From: Clostridium sp. CAG:567
GTDB taxonomy: Bacteria; Bacillota; Clostridia; TANB77; CAG-508
Direction: 5' to 3'
Assembly: GCA_000437855.1 (NCBI GenBank)
Contig: FR902169.1
Coordinates: 7,964-71,963, forward strand
DNA length: 64,000 bases
How positions within the stretch are numbered: position 1 is the stretch's first letter; every line of letters begins with the position of its first letter. Shown here one piece after another: positions 1 to 8,653 of the stretch. A model generated the notes under the pieces. It saw only the letters and a list, made by a program, of their open reading frames with translations. It searched no databases and was not told the DNA's origin. Both the position numbers and the translations under genes were made by a program.

Positions 1-977
1 GTTGATTCAAATGTTAGTTTTCCTGCTGTCATCATACATACATTTAGCCCCATGTTAATATCTTTTACAAGTTCAGAACTTGTATTTATAGATGCGATTA
101 TATATGAAGGTGCTCCTGATACCATTTTGCTACTGTTAGCTTCCATAATAAATCCTTCTGAATTTTTTACTCCATATACATCTAATATTTTTTGGAAATT
201 AGGTGTTTTTATTTTACCCAAATTTGGATCCATTAATAGTAAAATTTCTCCACCATTGTTGATATATTTTAATATTTCATCTTTTTCTTTTTTATCTATA
301 TCATTTTTTAAAGCTGTAATCACTAATACTTTACAGTCTTTTGGTATACTTCCTGCTGTTAACAAGTTTAAGTATTCAACCTGATTAACTTCTGATTCTA
401 ATGAACTTTCTAAATATTGAAAATATCCATCATTATACAAATTATGACCTGTTAAAATACATATTTTAGGTTTTATATTTGTTGTAACATCTAAAATTGC
501 ATTTGTTATTGCCTCTTCTGTTATATCTATTTGTTCATGAGTACTATAATCATAAGTATATAAGTCACTATCTTGTAAAATTTTAATTTTTGACTCAGTT
601 TCAACTGCAACAAATGATGATGTATCAGTTAAGCCATATTCTGTCTTCCATTCTTGTTTTGAAGTTAAATTTTCAAGTTTTTCAACTGTTATGTTATCAT
701 TTAGTGTTGCATACTTGTTTGCAAAATCTTCTACATATTCATACATATTGTATGTTGTAATTGTAATTTTTTGATCTAAATTTTCAAGCTTATCTTTTGT
801 TGCTTGAGATATAGAATAAATCTTATCTTTTGTAAAATCTAAATCTGTTATATTAGCTTTGTCTACAAAATAACTGATTGTTAAAAATGCACATATTATA
901 ATAGCAAATAGTAAAATAGTAAGTACAACACTTTGTAGCCATCTCTTTTTTATAATTTCTATAAATTTTTCTTTCAT
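1..977 (-). CDS. GldG-like ABC transporter auxiliary protein (partial, C-terminus off window)
   Basis: An open frame on the minus strand starts at ATG 977-975 and is still open at base 1, so only about 325 N-terminal residues are present. It begins with a short basic cytoplasmic stretch and one strong membrane anchor (about residues 14-37). A long extracytoplasmic region follows, containing KICILTGHNLYNDGYFQYL and an EILLLMDPNLG stretch typical of the GldG/DUF4350 family of gliding-type ABC systems. An AAAGGATG ribosome site lies 7 bases upstream. It follows the permease gene by 18 bases and is clearly in one operon with it and the ATPase. The family role is as a non-ATPase partner of a GldA/GldF-type exporter; the substrate is unknown. 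In non-gliding Firmicutes the system is widespread, so motility is not implied. Confidence 0.8.
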   Translation of the reverse strand, partial: MKEKFIEIIKKRWLQSVVLTILLFAIIICAFLTISYFVDKANITDLDFTKDKIYSISQATKDKLENLDQKITITTYNMYEYVEDFANKYATLNDNITVEKLENLTSKQEWKTEYGLTDTSSFVAVETESKIKILQDSDLYTYDYSTHEQIDITEEAITNAILDVTTNIKPKICILTGHNLYNDGYFQYLESSLESEVNQVEYLNLLTAGSIPKDCKVLVITALKNDIDKKEKDEILKYINNGGEILLLMDPNLGKIKTPNFQKILDVYGVKNSEGFIMEANSSKMVSGAPSYIIASINTSSELVKDINMGLNVCMMTAGKLTFES

Positions 978-995
978 GCTTTTTCATCCTTTCTA

Positions 996-1679
996 TTATT
1001 TTATTGATTTTTTTCTTTGCATAATAATAATTGTAAATAAAATAAATACTACTGTTATTCCCAATAAATTAACAACTTCAGACATTGATATTAATCCTGC
1101 TGGGAATTTTTGATAATTGCTCATTAAATCAATAATAGAAAAGTTATCATTTAGGTTTGGTAAAAACCATGAGCTTACAAAAAATACTATTGTAACAACT
1201 GCAGAAATAATTTGATTTTCTGTTAAACTAGATATAAACATTCCTATAGAAATTGCAGCCATTCCTACTAGTAAAAATCCTAGTATCATAACAAGTGTTG
1301 GCACTAAGTTTGGTGCTTTAAAAAAGCATAAAATTGCATAATATATAAGTGAAAATATTAATGTTATTACTATTACACTAACACCTGCGAAAAATTTTCC
1401 AAGTACTATTTCAGTAATACTTCTTGGAGATGTTAGTAATAATTGCTCTGTTCCATTTTTTCTTTCTTCTGCAAACATTCTCATTGTTAGTATTGGAACA
1501 ATAATTAGTAGCCCATACCTTGCTGTATTAAAGTATAAATTTCCTATGTCATATCCTCCTACACTAACAGTTGTTAGGTAGAAAAATAAACTAAATATTA
1601 ATAAAAATAAGCCTATTGTTATATATCCTGTAGGAGATAAAAAATAACTTTTTAATTCTTTTTTATAAATTGCAAACAT
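996..1679 (-). CDS. ABC-2 type permease, GldF-like
   Basis: A 227-residue polytopic membrane protein with about six hydrophobic segments. It begins with MFAIYKKELKSYFLSPTGY, the usual N-terminal helix of ABC-2 permeases that contact the ATPase, and contains the conserved EERKNGTEQLLLTSP loop of the GldF/NosY-like branch. Its start codon overlaps the end of the upstream ATPase gene at base 1679, indicating translational coupling. With the ATPase upstream and the GldG-like protein downstream it makes a three-gene exporter operon. Substrate not predictable from sequence. Confidence 0.88.
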   Translation of the reverse strand: MFAIYKKELKSYFLSPTGYITIGLFLLIFSLFFYLTTVSVGGYDIGNLYFNTARYGLLIIVPILTMRMFAEERKNGTEQLLLTSPRSITEIVLGKFFAGVSVIVITLIFSLIYYAILCFFKAPNLVPTLVMILGFLLVGMAAISIGMFISSLTENQIISAVVTIVFFVSSWFLPNLNDNFSIIDLMSNYQKFPAGLISMSEVVNLLGITVVFILFTIIIMQRKKSIK

Positions 1680-2722
1680 TACTCTTTTCCTCCTTTACTT
1701 TGTTTTTTAGCTTTCTTTTCTTCTTTTTCTTTAATTTTCTTTTCCTTTATTTTCTCTTTTGATTCTTCTTTGTTTGTATTTTCTTTTTTGTCAGAATCAA
1801 TTAATTTTATAAATGCATCTTCTAATGTGGATTCATCCTTTTTAAGTTCAAAAATTGTGATATCCTGTTTTGGTAAAATTTCAAATATTTTTTTTCTTAA
1901 GTCAACCTTATCTGCTGATGTAACAGCATATTGTTTTGTACCATCTTCATTATCTTTTACCAATTTAATCTCTTCAATTTCTTTAACTTCTTCTTTTAGG
2001 TTTTTCATTTTTTCATTTTTGTCTTCAACTGTAACAAGAATTGTATTTTTCTCTTTTGTTTTATTTTCCAAGTTTTCAGGAGTATCTATCACAACAATTT
2101 TTCCGTGATTTATAATTATTACTCTTTCACAAATTTGGCTAACTTCTGATAGAATATGGCTACTTAAAATTACCGTATGTTTTTTTCCTAGTTCCTTTAT
2201 TAGACTTCTAATTTCAGTAATTTGCTTTGGATCAAGTCCAACCGTAGGTTCATCTAGAATTATTACTTCTGGATTTCCTACTAAAGCTCCTGCCATACTT
2301 ACTCTTTGTTTATATCCTCTTGATAAATTTTTAATTAGCTTGTTTTGTACATCTTTTAATCCTGTTTCTTCAATTGCTTTTTCTACTGCTTCTTTTCTTT
2401 CCTTAGCTTTAACATCTTTTAGCTCAGCCATATAATTTACGAATTCTCTTGCAGTTAGTTCTGTATACAAAGGAACCCCCTCTGGCATATACCCAATTTG
2501 TTTTTTTGCTTTCTTTGATTTTTTTACAATATCAAAGCCATTAATAATAATTTGCCCTTCTGTAGGCTCAATAAATCCTGTTATCATATTCATAGTTGTA
2601 GTTTTTCCTGCTCCATTAGGACCTAAAAAACCAACTACTTCACCATCTTTTATTGTAAAATTAATATTGTCTACTGCTTTGATATTAGGATATTTTTTCG
2701 TGACATTTTTTACTTCTATCAC
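1679..2722 (-). CDS. ABC transporter ATP-binding protein, GldA-like
   Basis: A 347-residue cytoplasmic ATPase. Walker A is GPNGAGKTTT (about residues 35-44). The Q-loop region reads IGYMPEGVPLYTEL, the signature is NLSRGYKQRVSMA, Walker B is VIILDEPTVGLD and the switch is SSH. The last roughly 50 residues are a Lys/Glu-rich low-complexity tail that is longer than usual. The start is GTG at 2722, chosen because AGGAGGA sits 7 bases upstream. A consensus promoter lies further upstream. First gene of the three-gene exporter operon. Confidence 0.92.
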   Translation of the reverse strand: MIEVKNVTKKYPNIKAVDNINFTIKDGEVVGFLGPNGAGKTTTMNMITGFIEPTEGQIIINGFDIVKKSKKAKKQIGYMPEGVPLYTELTAREFVNYMAELKDVKAKERKEAVEKAIEETGLKDVQNKLIKNLSRGYKQRVSMAGALVGNPEVIILDEPTVGLDPKQITEIRSLIKELGKKHTVILSSHILSEVSQICERVIIINHGKIVVIDTPENLENKTKEKNTILVTVEDKNEKMKNLKEEVKEIEEIKLVKDNEDGTKQYAVTSADKVDLRKKIFEILPKQDITIFELKKDESTLEDAFIKLIDSDKKENTNKEESKEKIKEKKIKEKEEKKAKKQSKGGKE

Positions 2723-2768
2723 TTTAGATTCCTCCTTTTTCTTGTTTCCGTATGTTTTATACCTCGTT

Positions 2769-2797
2769 ATCTTATCACTATCTTATTTCCCTGGCAA
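2769..2797 (-). promoter_or_regulatory. Sigma-A-type promoter of the GldA-F-G operon
   Basis: Reading the minus strand, TTGCCA (2797-2792) and TAAGAT (2774-2769) are separated by 17 bases and lie 47 bases upstream of the GTG start of the ATPase gene. Confidence 0.6.
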
Positions 2798-2867
2798 TGT
2801 TTTTGTAAATATTTCACATAGAATTTACATTTTTTGAATATAAATCAAATCAAAGAGGTGTAACTTT

Positions 2868-3476
2868 ATGGAATTTATTTATCCTTTTTTTATTTCATTT
2901 TTGATGGTTTTTGTGAGCGAACTTGGTGATAAAACTCAACTTTTAGTTTTATCTTTTTCTGGTAAAGATAAAACTTTTAAAATTTTATTAGGTGTTGCCA
3001 TTGGCTCCTTTTTTAGTCATGGATTGGCTATTTTATTGGGAAGTAGTCTAGCACTTTTTGAAAATCAAATTTTACATCATACAATTGAATTAATTACATA
3101 TTCTTCTTTTATTATAATGGGAATTCTCTCTTTACTACCTAAAAAAGAAAAATTAGTAATGGATAATTCCAAAAAAGAAAATTTACTATATAAAATTACA
3201 AATTTAAAAATTAATTATTGTTTTTTAATTGCATTATGCATAATGGTTGGGGAACTTGGAGATAAAACTTTTTTAGCATCTATTGGACTTGGAATTCAAT
3301 ATTCTAACTATAAACTCTCTTTAATTTTAGGTGCAATTTTCGCAATGGTTGCATGTGATTATATTGCTATAGTTTTAGGAAGATTTTTAAATAAATATAT
3401 TTCTGAACAATCAATGCAAAAACTTTCTGGAATTCTATTTTTGATTTTTGGATTTATCGGTTTTATTTCAATGTAA
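2868..3476 (+). CDS. TMEM165/GDT1 family cation (Mn2+/Ca2+) transporter
   Basis: A 202-residue, six-helix membrane protein. It carries the two copies of the diagnostic E-x-G-D-K-[TS] motif, SELGDKTQLL near residue 20 and GELGDKTFLA near residue 130, each at the start of a three-helix half. This is the UPF0016/GDT1 family, whose bacterial members export manganese. AGAGGTG precedes the ATG by 7 bases. A promoter for the following yhbY gene overlaps its stop, so it seems to be a single-gene unit. No riboswitch (for example yybP-type) was recognised in the short 5' region. Confidence 0.9.
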   Translation: MEFIYPFFISFLMVFVSELGDKTQLLVLSFSGKDKTFKILLGVAIGSFFSHGLAILLGSSLALFENQILHHTIELITYSSFIIMGILSLLPKKEKLVMDNSKKENLLYKITNLKINYCFLIALCIMVGELGDKTFLASIGLGIQYSNYKLSLILGAIFAMVACDYIAIVLGRFLNKYISEQSMQKLSGILFLIFGFIGFISM

Positions 3477-3477
3477 A

Positions 3478-3506
3478 TTGCTTTTTTAGCTTAATCATGT
3501 TATAAT
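3478..3506 (+). promoter_or_regulatory. Promoter of yhbY
   Basis: TTGCTT (3478-3483), a 17-base spacer and TATAAT (3501-3506), 36 bases before the yhbY ATG. Confidence 0.55.
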
Positions 3507-3542
3507 TATATAGTCGAAAATAAATAAGAAAGAGGAATAATT

Positions 3543-3830
3543 ATGACAAGTAAACAAAGAGCTTATTTAAGAGGTTTAGCAAACTCAATTGATCCTATTT
3601 TTCAAATTGGAAAATCTGGATTGTCTGAAAATTTGTTAAAACAATTAGATGATGCTTTAGAAGCAAGAGAATTAATTAAAATAAATGTATTAGAAAATTC
3701 TGGCGAAGATGTAAAATCTTTAGGTAATACAATTGCAGATAGTATAAACGCTGTTTGTGTTCAAACTGTAGGAAATAAAATCACTTTATATAGAGCTAGA
3801 AAGAAAAATCCAATTATTTTACCAGACTAA
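3543..3830 (+). CDS. yhbY: YhbY family ribosome-assembly RNA-binding protein
   Basis: A 95-residue single CRM-domain protein. It opens with MTSKQRAYLRGLA and has the family-defining GKSGLSE loop (about residues 22-29, the GxxG RNA-binding loop) followed by ALEARELIKINV. Length matches the YhbY/YqeI family, which associates with pre-50S ribosomal particles. AGAGGA lies 7 bases upstream of the ATG. The gene ends at a hairpin shared with the convergent membrane protein gene. Confidence 0.93.
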   Translation: MTSKQRAYLRGLANSIDPIFQIGKSGLSENLLKQLDDALEARELIKINVLENSGEDVKSLGNTIADSINAVCVQTVGNKITLYRARKKNPIILPD

Positions 3831-3861
3831 AAAAACAATCCTTATTTTAAGGATTGTTTTT
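3831..3861. terminator. Bidirectional terminator between yhbY and the CmpB-like gene
   Basis: AAAAACAATCCT and AGGATTGTTTTT form a perfect 12-bp stem with U-tracts on both strands. It overlaps the last codons of the convergent minus-strand gene. Confidence 0.85.
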
Positions 3862-4563
3862 TAATAAATCTCTTACATATACTTGATTGCCTTCTCTGTC
3901 TTTTGTTCTTAAATTTGGAAATGTTTTTTCCATACGCTCATTTGTAAAATAGTCATTTTCTATTTTAGAAATTATACTATTATTATTTTTTGTTTCAATT
4001 GTCTCATTATAATATGTTGCAATCGCACGATTTTCGTAAGTATTTATGCTCCATATAGTTACAAGCATATCAATTAATAAAAATAATGCAAACGCTATTT
4101 CAATAGGCCATTTTATTTTGCCAGAAATCTTATTAACCAGCTTATCCATCCTTGGCTTTACAAATCTCATCATTCCAATTGTTAAAAATCCCCAAAACAA
4201 TGAATATAACAAGCAAATTCTACCGTTTATATCTTTTCCAACATAAGAATAATCCCAAAATCTAGCACCATATATAGCTTCTATACAGTAGCTTAATAAA
4301 TATTCAACAACCGAACCTATTAAATATCCCAATATAAATAATTTAAAATAGTTTTTCTTGTCCACCTTGTTTAATAATATTATTAAGCATGTACCACCTA
4401 CTCCATATATTGGGCAAAATGGACCCCATATAAATCCTTTTCTACTTTCCCAAATTCCCATAGTAAATCGTGCATATAAAGTTTCTATTGCTAAGCCCAA
4501 CATGCTAAATAATACAAAATACCAGAAAATTTGATGTACATTAATCTTTTTTTCTTCTTCCAT
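3847..4563 (-). CDS. Putative ABC transporter permease, CmpB family (PF06541-like)
   Basis: A roughly 238-residue membrane protein with about five hydrophobic segments and the family block FIWGPFCPIYGVGG, together with SMLGLAIETLYAR at the N-terminus and AIYGARFWDYS. These mark the CmpB/DUF1113 family. Despite the family name no ATPase partner is adjacent and the true role is undefined. A frame extension to a GTG at 4572 exists, but AGGTG is placed 6 bases before the ATG at 4563, which I take as the start. The last four codons lie inside the terminator stem. The hydrophilic C-terminal 45 residues are outside the family core. Confidence 0.8.
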   Translation of the reverse strand: MEEEKKINVHQIFWYFVLFSMLGLAIETLYARFTMGIWESRKGFIWGPFCPIYGVGGTCLIILLNKVDKKNYFKLFILGYLIGSVVEYLLSYCIEAIYGARFWDYSYVGKDINGRICLLYSLFWGFLTIGMMRFVKPRMDKLVNKISGKIKWPIEIAFALFLLIDMLVTIWSINTYENRAIATYYNETIETKNNNSIISKIENDYFTNERMEKTFPNLRTKDREGNQVYVRDLLKNNP

Positions 4564-4629
4564 ATATTTCACCTGTTTTGATTATAACTTACCTTTATAT
4601 TTTTTTCCAGTGTTTTTTACTATTTTTTA

Positions 4630-4658
4630 TTGACAGGATTTAAAAATCGTGTTATTAT
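4630..4658 (+). promoter_or_regulatory. Promoter of tRNA-Arg(TCT)
   Basis: Consensus TTGACA (4630-4635), a 17-base spacer and TATTAT (4653-4658), 40 bases upstream of the tRNA. Confidence 0.7.
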
Positions 4659-4698
4659 AGTATTTGCTAATAGATAAATATTTTTTCTATTCACTAAT

Positions 4699-4775
<77 letters not shown>

Positions 4776-4776
4776 A

Positions 4777-4815
4777 AAAGATATTCATATATAATATGAA
4801 TATCTTTTTTATTTT
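4777..4815 (+). terminator. Terminator after tRNA-Arg(TCT)
   Basis: AAAGATATTCATA pairs with TATGAATATCTTT, followed by a T-rich run. Confidence 0.8.
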
Positions 4816-4962
4816 TTCATGATATCAATATATAATTTTATTATTGATTAAGATTTTATTTAATCATAAAATTGTAATGACAAATAAATCTAATATTTAA
4901 AAATCATATAGTCTTATATAATAAATTTTTAAACATTAGTTTGAAATGGGGAAATTACAAAT

Positions 4963-5344
4963 ATGAATATTGATAGAATGATGAACATTTATAGTGTATT
5001 TACTGGATGTAAAATGGGTAAATCAATTGATAATGAGCAAAAAAGTAAAATAGTTGAAATTTTAGCTCAGGAAATATCGGCAGTATGTAAGACTAAAACA
5101 AGAAATTATAAATCTATTAAATGAAAATGATATAGGTTATTTGATAAATCGTACTGGAAGATTTAGTAGAATATGCCAAGACGGAATTTATAGTCCTACT
5201 AGTAATAATTTGTATGTAAAAGACGAATATATTGAATATATGATTGAATCTGGTAAAAGTAGCATAGTTGTTATTCATGAAGCAATACATAAGTTACAAA
5301 AACTCTCATTGCCAGAACAAGCATCTCAAGGCATTCAAACTTAA
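4963..5344 (+). pseudogene. Frameshifted remnant of a small HExxH (metalloprotease-like) gene
   Basis: Two partial frames look like one gene. The first starts at ATG 4963 and reads MNIDRMMNIYSVFTGCKMG up to a TGA at 5122. In the next frame, from about 5085, the reading becomes LKQEIINLLNENDIGYLINR and runs to 5344, containing VVIHEAIHKLQK, a zinc-protease-like HExxH. The switch lies between about 5070 and 5100. The product stops only about 14 residues after the HExxH, with no third zinc ligand, so the 3' end also looks truncated. I do not recognise the family. It is followed by two strong hairpins. Alternatively the short downstream frame could be translated alone. Confidence 0.45.
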
Positions 5345-5367
5345 CATTGTTGACCCTTCAAGTCCTC

Positions 5368-5403
5368 AGCTTATTTAGTGGATATCATTCCACTAAATAA
5401 GCT
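5368..5403. repeat. Strong 15-bp stem hairpin without a U-tract
   Basis: AGCTTATTTAGTGGA and TCCACTAAATAAGCT flank the loop TATCAT. The stem is perfect, but TTGATGG follows, so it is not a typical intrinsic terminator. It could be an mRNA-stabilising or processing structure or a decayed mobile-element end. Confidence 0.6.
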
Positions 5404-5417
5404 TTGATGGCACATAT

Positions 5418-5452
5418 AAACGTAGCTAAATAATTTAGCTACGTTTTTTTAT
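5418..5452. terminator. Terminator between the HExxH remnant and the M18 peptidase gene
   Basis: AAACGTAGCTAAA and TTTAGCTACGTTT with loop TAA, then a long T-run on plus and an A-rich flank that serves the convergent peptidase gene. Confidence 0.8.
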
Positions 5453-5463
5453 TTTTTATTTAA

Positions 5464-6873
5464 TTATGCATTTTTCCAAAATGCCTCATATCCCCTATGT
5501 GCTTCATATAAATCTAATTTACTTGTAACCTCATAAGGTGAATGCATTGAAAGTACCGGAACACCACAATCAATAACATCTATTCCTTTATTAGCTAAAA
5601 TATATGCTATTGTGCCTCCTCCTCCAATATCTACTTTTCCAAGTTCAGCAATTTGATATCTAACATCATTTTCTTCAAATATCTTTCTAACTTCTGCCAC
5701 AAACTCAGCATTTGCATCAGATGCTCCAGATTTTCCTCTAGCTCCTGTATATTTATTAAGTCCTATTCCTCTTCCTAAATATGATGCATTATTTTTTTCT
5801 GAAACACTTGCATATATTGGATCTAGTCCAGCATCCACATCTGCTGATAACATTTTAGAATTACAAAAAACTTTTTCCAATAAATTAGGTCTATTTATTC
5901 CTAATTTGTTTAATATTTCTGAAATGAATGTATCAAATACATGTGATTCCATACCTGTATTTCCCATACTTCCGATCTCCTCTTTATCAGATATAATGCA
6001 TACTGCTGTCTTAACAGGATTTTGCACATTCATTAATGCTGTTAAAGATGCATAAACACATATTTTATCATCTTGCCCATAACCAGCAACCATGCTATTA
6101 TCAAATCCCATGCTTCTGCAAGGCATTGCTGGTACTAACTCTATTTCTGAACTTAATAAATCTTTTTCTGTTATTCCATATTTTTCATTTAATATATTTA
6201 AAATATTTAATTTAACAGATTCAGCTATTTCACTACCTATTGGCATACTTCCAATTAGTAAATTTAAATCTTCTCCATCAATTCCGTCTGCTAATTTTTT
6301 CTTCATTTGGTCTTGTGCTAAGTGTGGTAATAAATCTGTAATTGTAAATATTGGATCATTCATATCTTCTCCTATATTTACAGTTATTTTTTCGCCATTT
6401 GTTTTAACTATAACTCCATGTATTGCTAGTGGAATTGTTGTCCATTGATATTTTTTTATTCCACCATAATAATGTGTTTTTAAGTATGCAAATTCAGAAT
6501 CTTCATATAAAGGATTTGGTTTTAAGTCTAACCTTGGAGAATCTGCATGTGCACCTATTATATTCATTCCCTCTTCAATACTTTTTTCTCCTATAACAGC
6601 TAAATACATGCTTTTTCCACGGTTGTTCCAGTAAACTTTATCTCCTGGTTTTAAAGTTTCACAATCTTTTATATCTTTAAATCCATTTTGATGTGCTATC
6701 TCTGTTGAAGTATTTATAATCTCTCTTTCTGTCTTTGATTTATTCATATAATTTATATAGCCTTTAGCATATTCAAAAATTTTTTGTTTTTGTTCTTCTG
6801 TTTTTGCATTCCAGCCATTTTCCTTTTTATTAAATAATTTACTTTTTAATTCTTCAGCTTCTTTTTTGTCCAT
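5464..6873 (-). CDS. M18 family aminopeptidase
   Basis: A 469-residue cytosolic zinc aminopeptidase of the aspartyl-aminopeptidase/M18 family, full length. The sequence shows IIGAHADSPRLDLKPNPLYE (first metal His and Asp), SDKEEIGSMGNTG (catalytic Glu and metal Glu), the DVDAGLDP block, GARGKSGASDANAEF, and the closing VLSMHSPYEVTSKLDLYEAH, whose His is a metal ligand. These enzymes dodecamerise and remove N-terminal residues from peptides. AGGAG lies 7 bases before the ATG. Upstream, in the same direction, is an M14 peptidase gene, so the two may share a peptide or muropeptide turnover role, although 92 bases separate them. Confidence 0.93.
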   Translation of the reverse strand: MDKKEAEELKSKLFNKKENGWNAKTEEQKQKIFEYAKGYINYMNKSKTEREIINTSTEIAHQNGFKDIKDCETLKPGDKVYWNNRGKSMYLAVIGEKSIEEGMNIIGAHADSPRLDLKPNPLYEDSEFAYLKTHYYGGIKKYQWTTIPLAIHGVIVKTNGEKITVNIGEDMNDPIFTITDLLPHLAQDQMKKKLADGIDGEDLNLLIGSMPIGSEIAESVKLNILNILNEKYGITEKDLLSSEIELVPAMPCRSMGFDNSMVAGYGQDDKICVYASLTALMNVQNPVKTAVCIISDKEEIGSMGNTGMESHVFDTFISEILNKLGINRPNLLEKVFCNSKMLSADVDAGLDPIYASVSEKNNASYLGRGIGLNKYTGARGKSGASDANAEFVAEVRKIFEENDVRYQIAELGKVDIGGGGTIAYILANKGIDVIDCGVPVLSMHSPYEVTSKLDLYEAHRGYEAFWKNA

Positions 6874-6965
6874 CTTTTGTCTCCTTCCATTTTTTTGTTA
6901 TTGTATCACAACATTTTACAATTAGTATACACAATTTCAAAAAAATTATTTAGTTTTTTTACTTT

Positions 6966-7883
6966 TTATATTAACATTCCTAAAACTAAAATCCCAATAT
7001 TGTCATTATATATTTCATCAAATTGAGATATCGGAAGTGGATTTTCACCTATTCCTGCTTCTATTGTATAACCTGGCCTTTTATAATTTTGAATAAACCA
7101 ATCTTTATATCCTGCAAAACTCGAATTATATGGCACATCTGTCAAATTATAACCGCTAACTTTTTCAAATATTTTACCTATTTCATAACCATTTGGTGGA
7201 TTAATATTTTGAAAATCCCAATAAATTTCTTTTCCCTGTGTATGATATGATATTGTTAGTTCAAAATTATTTTTTAATGTAAAATTGTATATTGCTAATG
7301 CTTCACTTTGTGTTAATGGACCTTCTCCCACAAAATTTTGAGGTGCAGGTTTTGTATATCCTTGTTCAAATTTTATTTTTCTAGCTTCTTGCCAACCTGC
7401 CGGAAATTGTAAATTCAAATCCACTCCATTAGAATTTGCTTTCCAACCACTTGGAAATGGTATATTAGGAAATTCACTTGAAATTTTTAAATACTTTTTA
7501 TATATATCACTATTTTTTTCAACTTGATTAGTAACTATATCTATTCCATCTGGATTCATCATTGGTAAGATGTATAAAGAAACATTATTAAATAATTTTC
7601 GTGCATTTTGACCAAATATTCTACTATTTAGAACATAGCTTTGACAAAAGTTTTCTACAAATTTCATAAGAAAAATACAACATATATACTCATTTGCATG
7701 CATTCCTGCATTATACATTATCTTTCTTCTTCCGGTTCCTATTTTTATGTATGGAAGCTGTTTGCCAAGTGTACTAAAGCCTATATTTCCTACTTCTAAA
7801 AAATTGTATTTACTTTTTAATTCTTGTATGTTTTTCATCATTAGTGAATAATAGTATTTTTGATTTGTTGGAACAATACTCAT
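6966..7883 (-). CDS. M14 family zinc carboxypeptidase, gamma-D-glutamyl-diamino acid peptidase-like
   Basis: A 305-residue M14 domain. Zinc ligands are visible as HANE (His62, Glu65) and YHTQG (His214); the catalytic Glu is Glu275 in YTIEAGIGEN. NGVDLNLQFPAGW resembles the substrate loop of the Bacillus endopeptidase I group that cleaves peptidoglycan stem peptides. Those relatives usually carry N-terminal LysM repeats, which are absent here, and there is no signal peptide, so a role in recycling internalised muropeptides is an inference. The upstream region contains the terminator hairpin of the endonuclease gene. Confidence 0.85.
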   Translation of the reverse strand: MSIVPTNQKYYYSLMMKNIQELKSKYNFLEVGNIGFSTLGKQLPYIKIGTGRRKIMYNAGMHANEYICCIFLMKFVENFCQSYVLNSRIFGQNARKLFNNVSLYILPMMNPDGIDIVTNQVEKNSDIYKKYLKISSEFPNIPFPSGWKANSNGVDLNLQFPAGWQEARKIKFEQGYTKPAPQNFVGEGPLTQSEALAIYNFTLKNNFELTISYHTQGKEIYWDFQNINPPNGYEIGKIFEKVSGYNLTDVPYNSSFAGYKDWFIQNYKRPGYTIEAGIGENPLPISQFDEIYNDNIGILVLGMLI

Positions 7884-7932
7884 AAAAAATCACCTGCTAT
7901 AATTTATTCAAATTAAGCAGGTAATGTGATTT
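7884..7932 (-). terminator. Terminator of the endonuclease gene
   Basis: An AAAATCACCTGCT...AGCAGGT...GTGATTTTA imperfect stem straddles the endonuclease stop and lies just before the M14 start. Confidence 0.55.
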
Positions 7933-8645
7933 TATTGTTTTAACTTACTATAACCATTGCTATAGTCTATTTCTATATTTGGTTGTACATTATAAATATA
8001 CACATTAAAGCATATTTCATTATTTTCTACAGACTGTGCTTCTATTTGTACTCCACTTGCCACTAAATTGTTTCCTTCAAATATTGGAGTTACCCTGTAT
8101 AGTACATGATTATTTTCATTTTCTTTTAAATAGTTTAATACCTTTGTTTCAAATGGTAACATTCCGCTTGTGTTAAAATAATTGGTTCCTGTTATAAGGT
8201 TTTGTTTATTCGCATTTTCTGCTGATAAACTATACGCAATTAAATGACAACGATTATATAAGCTTTTTCCATTATACTCTACACTTTGCCAACCAGATGG
8301 ATATATATGACTAATTGATGTTCTTTTTTCTCCTTCTTTTGGCATTGTATCTTTTCCTAAATTTGCATACGCAACTCCACATCTACCCAGTTTGTCTAAT
8401 TTGCTGTATTTTTCAAAGCATTCATTTGTTAAATCACTTTGTTCAAAATTTGGAATATTATTATTTATTGTTACATATATTTCTCCATTGTATTCTGGAA
8501 TTTCGCCTAAATTATAAGATACTTCCTGAGTTGCATTATCTAATACATTTTCATCTAGCTCAATATTTCCGAAATAAACTCCTGTAATTATTGCAATTAA
8601 AAATATTATACTTGTAATTAATTTTTTTGTTTTTCTTTTGCTCAT
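7932..8645 (-). CDS. DNA/RNA non-specific endonuclease (EndA/Sda-type), membrane anchored or secreted
   Basis: A 237-residue protein with a basic N-terminus and a hydrophobic segment (residues 9-24), consistent with a signal anchor. The nuclease domain follows. Residues 131-134 read NRCH, the position of the DRGH catalytic motif of beta-beta-alpha-metal nucleases, with His134 as the general base. NLITGTNYFNTSGM supplies the metal Asn. In streptococcal EndA the first residue of the motif is Asp; here it is Asn, as in several Firmicute homologues. Likely role: extracellular DNA degradation or nutrient acquisition. It lies 8 bases downstream of an unknown gene in the same direction. Confidence 0.85.
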   Translation of the reverse strand: MSKRKTKKLITSIIFLIAIITGVYFGNIELDENVLDNATQEVSYNLGEIPEYNGEIYVTINNNIPNFEQSDLTNECFEKYSKLDKLGRCGVAYANLGKDTMPKEGEKRTSISHIYPSGWQSVEYNGKSLYNRCHLIAYSLSAENANKQNLITGTNYFNTSGMLPFETKVLNYLKENENNHVLYRVTPIFEGNNLVASGVQIEAQSVENNEICFNVYIYNVQPNIEIDYSNGYSKLKQ

Positions 8646-8653
8646 TTTTTCAC

